A DNA stretch of 64,000 bases. Origin: Strobilurus pachycystidiatus (lineage: Eukaryota > Basidiomycota > Agaricomycetes > Agaricales > Physalacriaceae). Under the pieces are notes generated by a model. It ran no database searches and had not been told where the DNA came from. It worked only from the letters and a program-made list of their open reading frames with translations. The position numbers and the translations under genes were made by a program. The DNA is taken from assembly GCA_019915135.1 (NCBI GenBank), contig JAHLMK010000015.1:1116001-1180000 (forward strand), read 5' to 3'. This document shows, piece by piece, positions 58,924 through 64,000 of this stretch. Position 1 is the first letter of the stretch. The number at the start of each line of letters is the position of its first letter.

Positions 58924-59341
58924 TCTGGTAGGAACCAAGGTATGGTCGGGGATAAATAAAAGGATTTGATCTTCGCGTGACGTCAACAATGTCAACAGGC
59001 ACTGACCGACGCTTGCCTGATATGGCTCTGAGTCTCAGCACCTCCTTCGTCTGCCCCTTCGTCCCAAGTTCTGTAAGGGTCTTTGTCTATATCTGAGAAC
59101 GACGCAGGTAGATAATGAAGACGGTCCTCCATTACATCACTCTTTCACAGTACACAGCCTTGATTCATTCTCTTGGCAATTCGCACGGAACTAACGGGGA
59201 TCTTTCGAATTCGTGGGTCATGATGGCTCTCACAAGTGGACACACATCAAGCGCGATAGCTGTGATCAGAGATCCCAGTATAGACACATCAGGGAAGCAG
59301 AGATGGAAGTAATAGACACCATAGGGCAGAGCTTCAGATCT
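58924..59341. other. Intergenic between MYND copy 2 and DUF6534 gene
   Basis: About 420 bp holding the MYND promoter and the 3' end of the membrane-protein gene. Nothing else seen. Confidence 0.35.
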
Positions 59342-61087
59342 TCAGACCTTTTCCGCAGACCCAGGACCAGATTCGTCTTGTTGTTCCTCGTTGACAGACA
59401 CATCCATCGATCCGGGCGTTCGAGTGTCTGGACTGCTAATACCATCGCTACGAGGGCCGGAGTCGACACCGGGAACTTCTTGAGATTGAACGGTTTTCAA
59501 GATACCGCCGTGTTCCAGGTTATTTGCAGGTGCCGATGGCCGAGTCTATACGAAAATCAAAGAATTGGCGGAATGGCGTTGAGTTGAGTAGAGTTACCTC
59601 TGAATGCAGGTAAAAATTGCCATTGGAAATGTTGGAAATGGGTGCCTTGGTGCTTTTTCGGGCGTTCAGAGTGCTCATGAGAGTATTCGTATACAGCTCG
59701 CATAGTATAATGTTGAAGATGAGGTGTCTGGCAAACACAGTAAGTCTCAAGATACGCGGCGCGCTACAACGAATGGCACACTCACTTTCCTGATGGCTAT
59801 ACAAGGATCTAAATTAGTTTCTAGGGAAGAAAGACTGCGTACAGAGCTAAGATAGAGAATCAAATCGACCATTGCACAGACAGATGTGATAAGGCCATTC
59901 TGTACGGTGACTGAGTAAGAGAATGAGTCCGTGATAGAGACTGTTCGGGAGACTGTTTACGTCGAATGATGTTGTTCACTAAAGCGTCGGTCGTTACGAA
60001 ACCTGTCTTTTTGCTTTTCTGTGAACGCGCAGATAAGGTAATCTGTGGGTGCGTGATTGAGACTGGGAAGGTTACCCTAAGAGCAGAGCAGTCTTAGAGA
60101 TGTACCGAGATAAAGAGTGGACAAGCACTTACAGATAGAAAGTGAGGGATATAGTGATGAAGAGATCTGCGAGACAAGCGGACGAAAGCCACACGATGAC
60201 TACGCCCTATATAGACCGTGAGCGACGAAGCTGCTATACAAAGTGACAAGAGAAACCTTGAATCTCTGGAATTCGGCAAGGTACACCACTTCCTGAGCTC
60301 TCGTCGTCGCTACAATGGCGCCACCTAAAGTATGTACGCATTGAAGTCAACTGGATAGAGAAGCAGAGACATCATACAGGCACCGGCGAGGGCAAGCAGA
60401 ACGATAGTTCCATAATGATATAGCCAGAAGTTTCTGGTCAAGACCTTGATTCTCCACGCAAAAAAGCATTGAACCAAGCATGCGGCAATGCCTGGGCAAT
60501 GCCCTGGGAGCGATGAGAGCTTAAAAGTGGCTTGTAGAGAAGCTATACCGTGATGGCCGCCTCTGTTTGGATCGTTTGTGAGAACGTAATTTAGACATTA
60601 AATAGCGGCGTCTTTACCGCTAGAGAACACTGGGAACATGGATGAACACGTATTCAGAGCAGCAGCCAAAGCGAAAGGAGCGTACCCCATGTCGTCTTGC
60701 CTAGATACAGAGCGTCGCCTAGGAGGATTTAGAGGCAGATAATGAAGAGACAGAACAACTTGCCAAAATGGATAATGAGGGAATCGTAAAGATAGGTAAA
60801 GTTGAGAATGGTATTGGCTGTATCGATCAGGAGAAGGGCGAAAACAAGAATTTTCAGTAGAGGCTTGTCCCTGAGATCAAGCCAGGTCAATGAACACAGG
60901 TATCAGCGTATGAGTCGCACGTACTTGGGGTAGGAGGTGTAGTAAATATAGACTTGGGTGAGCATGACACCGTAGAGTAGGACATTGAAAAGGAATCCGA
61001 CAAAGATTGGGCCGTGCCTGGGTCGCCAGTCAGTAGAGCGATGAACGGAAAAGGCGAGACTTACGCGACTTCTGCAGGGCTCGTCAT
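59342..61087 (-). CDS. DUF6534-type multi-pass membrane protein
   Basis: At least nine exons joined by eye. MTSPAEVAHGPIFVGFLFNV starts at 61087, then LLYGVMLTQVYIYYTSYP, DKPLLKILVFALLLIDTANT, LNFTYLYDSLIIHFG, a poorly resolved pair of short exons, IAACLVQCFFAWRIKVLTRN, FWLYHYGTIVLLALAG, AIVATTRAQEVVYLAEFQRF, GVVIVWLSSACLADLFITIS, KTGFVTTDALVNNIIR, TVQNGLITSVCAMVDLILYL, LIFNIILCELYTNTLMSTLN. The cytosolic tail is Ser/Asp-rich (GISSPDTRTPGSMDVSVNEE) and ends AEKV-stop. Seven hydrophobic spans and the TNTLMSTLNAR motif match the agaricomycete DUF6534 family, whose function is unknown. One intron appears to use a GC donor (near 60743). Divergent from the F-box/WD40 gene. Confidence 0.75.
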
Positions 61088-61488
61088 TGTGGCGAGAGAT
61101 ACGATGAAAGCGCGCGCCACAAGTATGACCGTGACCGCGGTCCGTAAGTGGTCGACGGTTCGAACCTCAGTGAAAAGATGGACAATTGTTGGTGCTTTCC
61201 TCTCGCCTGGAGGACCTTTCAGCTGGCGATAATCAGCCAGAGTTCATTGCCAAATCGCGCAATGTATCGGGACTGGACCTGAAGGCCTGACTCATTGACT
61301 GGACGCGTCCCGTTTGTTTGGGCCGCCACGTGGATTACATAACCAACCGTTTTGGTCCTTTGGCCCAACACAATAGTTGAATTACCACCGTCATCATTGC
61401 CAACGAGCTCGACGCCTTTCCCGCCTATCTCTTACTCTTCTTCGTCGCAGGGGCAGCGTCAATATTCCTTTGGTCAGCGTCCAACTCG

Positions 61489-63700
61489 ATGGCCACACCG
61501 CCCTTCACGCCGCCCCGCCGTAACACGTCTGTATTGTCTCCGAGACCCTCATCACCCGCGCTCAGCATCTCCGGATTCTCCCTCATCGGCGAGGACGAGG
61601 CCTCCAGCGACACCGACTACAGCTACTGGGGCCATGGCGGCTCGCCGTACAAAGGCTTCGGCTCTTTTGGGCGCCGTGCCATCCACTCAACACCGGTGCT
61701 GAACAGTTACTTCACCTCTCCCGTCTCGCCATCCTCGCCGTTCCCCACACCGTCGCCCAGCACCTCATTGAGGTCCTTTTTGCCGCGTATCTGGGACGTC
61801 CTTACTTCTTCGCCCACAAAGAATTTCCTCTCTCCTTCTCGCGCATCAACACCGGGGCGCCAGTCCCGCTTCTCTTCTATTGGTCACAGCAGCAAAGGCA
61901 AGCGACGGGCCCACTACGAGCAGGATTTCTTCAGTCAATCATACGACGACAATATCAGCTACAGCGATCTCCCTCCACTTGATGACGATGAAGGGGAACT
62001 CATAGATGTCGATGATGAAGCTTGTTTCATTCCTGTCGAATATCCTTGGGGCGCGATGGCCGCTAGCAGGGCCAGAGTCGTAACTGGCATTGGTGCGCCC
62101 ATATCCTTGCTGAAATCTCACCAAGTCTGACCCCAATGTCTAGACATTCTCGCTCTGTTGCCACCGGAGCTATCGCTCCAAGTAATGTGGATGCTCTCTG
62201 CACAGCCATTGCCACCATCCCGCCCGGGCCTCGAAAACCACACCGCCAATCACCAAGACAATCTCCACGCGCTAGTATCGTGTCTGGCCGTGTCAAAGAC
62301 GTGGAGGCGCCTCGCCAGCGACAACAGTGTATGGCGTGCATTCTTTACATCACGTTGGGGTAATATGGCCAAACTGTCATCTTCTTCGGACTACAGCTAT
62401 CTCTTCAAGCAGCGCTACGAGCTCGATCAGCGATGGAATGCCATTTCTCGAACTGGTGCACCGACTTTCTCCCTTTGGGAACCTAAGCGGTTCCAACTGA
62501 TAGGACATTGGGACAGGTATGATACTCGACCGCCCTCTCTACCCGTTCTAATCGCTGGGCAGTGTTTATTGCTTGGAGCTTTGTCGCACGTCCGCTGGAG
62601 AAGATTATGTTATTACAGGCTCACGCGATCGCACTATGAAAGTGTGGCGACTGGACACAGGTCAATGTTTGGGAACGTTTGGTAGCGGCGTGGTGGGAGG
62701 CGAAATTGAAGGACACCGTGGCAGCGTGCTGTGTCTGAAATTCTCGTGGGATGTCGAAGGCGAGAAAGGAACCCTGTACTCAGGATCTAGTGACGCCACT
62801 GTTTGCATCTGGGATCTATGGCTGGTCAGAGATTCAGATGGCAATATAGAAGTGCGAACCAAAGTTCAGGCCGTTCTCAAGGGACATGGGAGCGGTGTAT
62901 TGGATCTCAAGGTCGTTGATAACTGGATCATCACATGGTCAGTAGCCTTCGTATTGTTTGCATGATTATTCTAATACGTGTCACAGCTCAAAAGACACAA
63001 TCATCCGCGTATGGAATCGTGAAACCTTCAAACTCGTGCGCACTCTTCGCGGGCATGAGGGTCCCGTAAACGCCGTCTGCTCAGAAGGCGGCAAACTTGT
63101 CAGCGCCAGTGGCGACGGCAAGTTGATCCTTTGGGATATACAGAGTGGCGAGAGACTTCGCACGCTAGAAGGGCATGACCGCGGATTGGCATGCATCGAG
63201 TTCAAGGTTCATTCGCTCCTGAGGTTTATCTGGAACTTCATTAATCCCTTTCGCAGAGCGGATTGATCATCTCCGGCTCTAACGACTGTAGGATCAAGAT
63301 CTGGTCTGCGGAGACTGGCGAATGCCTCCGAACCCTGACCGGTCATGGAGCTTTGGTTCGTGCACTCGCATTTGATCCAGCCAACGGCAGGCTGGCTAGT
63401 GCAAGTTACGACAAGAGCATCAGGCTTTGGGATGTCAGCACTGGTACGTTAAACATCTCCTTGTAAGATGTCCTGTCTTATGTCTACATTTTCCAGGTCG
63501 AATCCTGAGAGAATTCAAGAACAATCATACAAGTCATATCTTCGACGTCAAATTTGACACCTTGCGATTGTTGAGGTATAGTAGCTGTGTCCATCGTTGC
63601 CTGCATCAGCTCAAGCATTCTCTCCAGCACGTCTCACGATCAGCGTGTAACTATTTTGGATTTCGGACACGATCTGGAAACAGCGGAATATTTCATGTAG
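61489..63700 (+). CDS. F-box/WD40-repeat protein, probable SCF substrate receptor
   Basis: Starts MATPPFTPPRRNTSVLSPRP, with a Ser/Pro-rich N-terminus (about 190 residues). An intron then joins VVTGI to DILALLPPELSLQVMWML, the F-box start, followed by LVSCLAVSKTWRRLASDNSV and WRAFFTSRWG. WD40 blades follow: EDYVITGSRDRTMKVWRLDT, GTLYSGSSDATVCIWDLW, CSKDTIIRVWNRETFKLVRT, GKLVSASGDGKLILWDIQSG, GLIISGSNDCRIKIWSAETG, GRLASASYDKSIRLWDVSTG. A last intron gives STSHDQRVTILDFGHDLETA ending EYFM. The layout resembles Cdc4/Met30/Pop-type receptors that bind phosphorylated substrates and dock on SKP1-cullin-RBX1. The target is unknown. Confidence 0.9.
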
Positions 63701-63875
63701 GCGCGATATTTTGGAACCTGGATGGCGCTATCTTTTGAATGTAAATTATCACCTTTGTACAGCATACTACCCGACCCGTATTTATCTCAACCAGCTGGGA
63801 CACTTGTACAATACTGTTGTAATCCCAGATCATGTACATATGTATACATATAATACGCACATAGTTCTTCTTGTG

Positions 63876-64000
63876 TCAGCGACGATTTCGGCTCTGTGTG
63901 TGACTTCCTTGAGGACCGGCTGCAGCACCTCGGCGCATCTCTTCCTCGTCTAGGCCAGCCTCAGCCAAAATCTTCTCAACCTCCTCTAGTACCGGCTTGT
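63876..64000 (-). CDS. C-terminal end of an unidentified minus-strand gene (partial)
   Basis: Reading from the right edge: KPVLEEVEKILAEAGLDEEE, MRRGAAAGPQGSHTQSRNRR then TGA at 63878-63876. The helical acidic segment followed by a basic tail and the convergent layout with the F-box/WD40 gene (175 bp apart) support a real C-terminus. The family is not recognisable from 40 residues. Confidence 0.45.
   Translation of the reverse strand, partial: KPVLEEVEKILAEAGLDEEEMRRGAAAGPQGSHTQSRNRR

Noticed and set aside
1..64000. tRNA or rRNA genes, CRISPR arrays, bacterial-type operons
   Set aside because: No T-loop/anticodon pattern or rRNA segment was recognised by eye, and the window is clearly eukaryotic. 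A tRNA scan would be needed to exclude small RNA genes.

Overview
This window looks like nuclear DNA of a mushroom-forming basidiomycete (Agaricomycetes). Genes are cut by many 45-70 bp GT-AG introns, some exons are only 14-17 nt, intergenic spacers are short, and several families are typical of that group: F-box/LRR proteins, MYND-finger proteins with a long N-terminal domain, a DUF6534-type membrane protein, Ser-rich PH-domain proteins and BTB proteins. All exon joins below were made by eye from splice sites and reading frames. Functional calls rest on motifs I recognise, not on a search.

Layout. 0-9 kb: a very long, low-complexity PH-domain protein (minus strand, running off the left edge), then RBX1 (cullin RING subunit) and MTG1 (mitoribosome GTPase) in divergent orientation. 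9-15.5 kb: two decayed F-box/LRR paralogues in inverted orientation on either side of a ZRG17-type zinc transporter. The left copy carries an 877-bp TIR element (MITE-like, TA target site) exactly where its F-box should be. 15.5-22 kb: a GCN4-like bZIP factor with short uORFs in its leader, and a multi-exon aldehyde dehydrogenase. 22-29 kb is a repeat-rich island. Its core is a 2.9-kb non-LTR retrotransposon insertion (14-bp target-site duplication, A17 tail) that keeps only an RNase H end and a repeat-bearing 5' part. Two pairs of diverged direct duplications and a 17-bp satellite follow. 29-36 kb: a BTB protein and a Zn2Cys6 transcription factor, then nearly 3 kb with no supportable gene. 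38.5-64 kb is dense housekeeping and accessory sequence: a 2OG-Fe(II) oxygenase, histone H3, MTG2 (Obg GTPase), a protoglobin, two related MYND proteins, a CYSTM-like small protein, FOL1 (trifunctional folate enzyme), SEC11 (signal peptidase), an FSH-type serine hydrolase, a non-RD protein kinase, a DUF6534 membrane protein, an F-box/WD40 protein, and the end of one more gene.

How it fits together. Much of the window is conserved cell machinery: ubiquitination (RBX1 and the F-box/WD40 protein could act in the same SCF ligases), mitoribosome assembly (MTG1 and MTG2), ER secretion and zinc supply (SEC11, ZRG17), folate synthesis and chromatin. The unusual material lies in the transposon-altered F-box pair, the RNase-H-only retroelement, the uORF-bearing bZIP leader, a histone H3 tail with one extra residue, and a protoglobin with twin Cys-Pro motifs.
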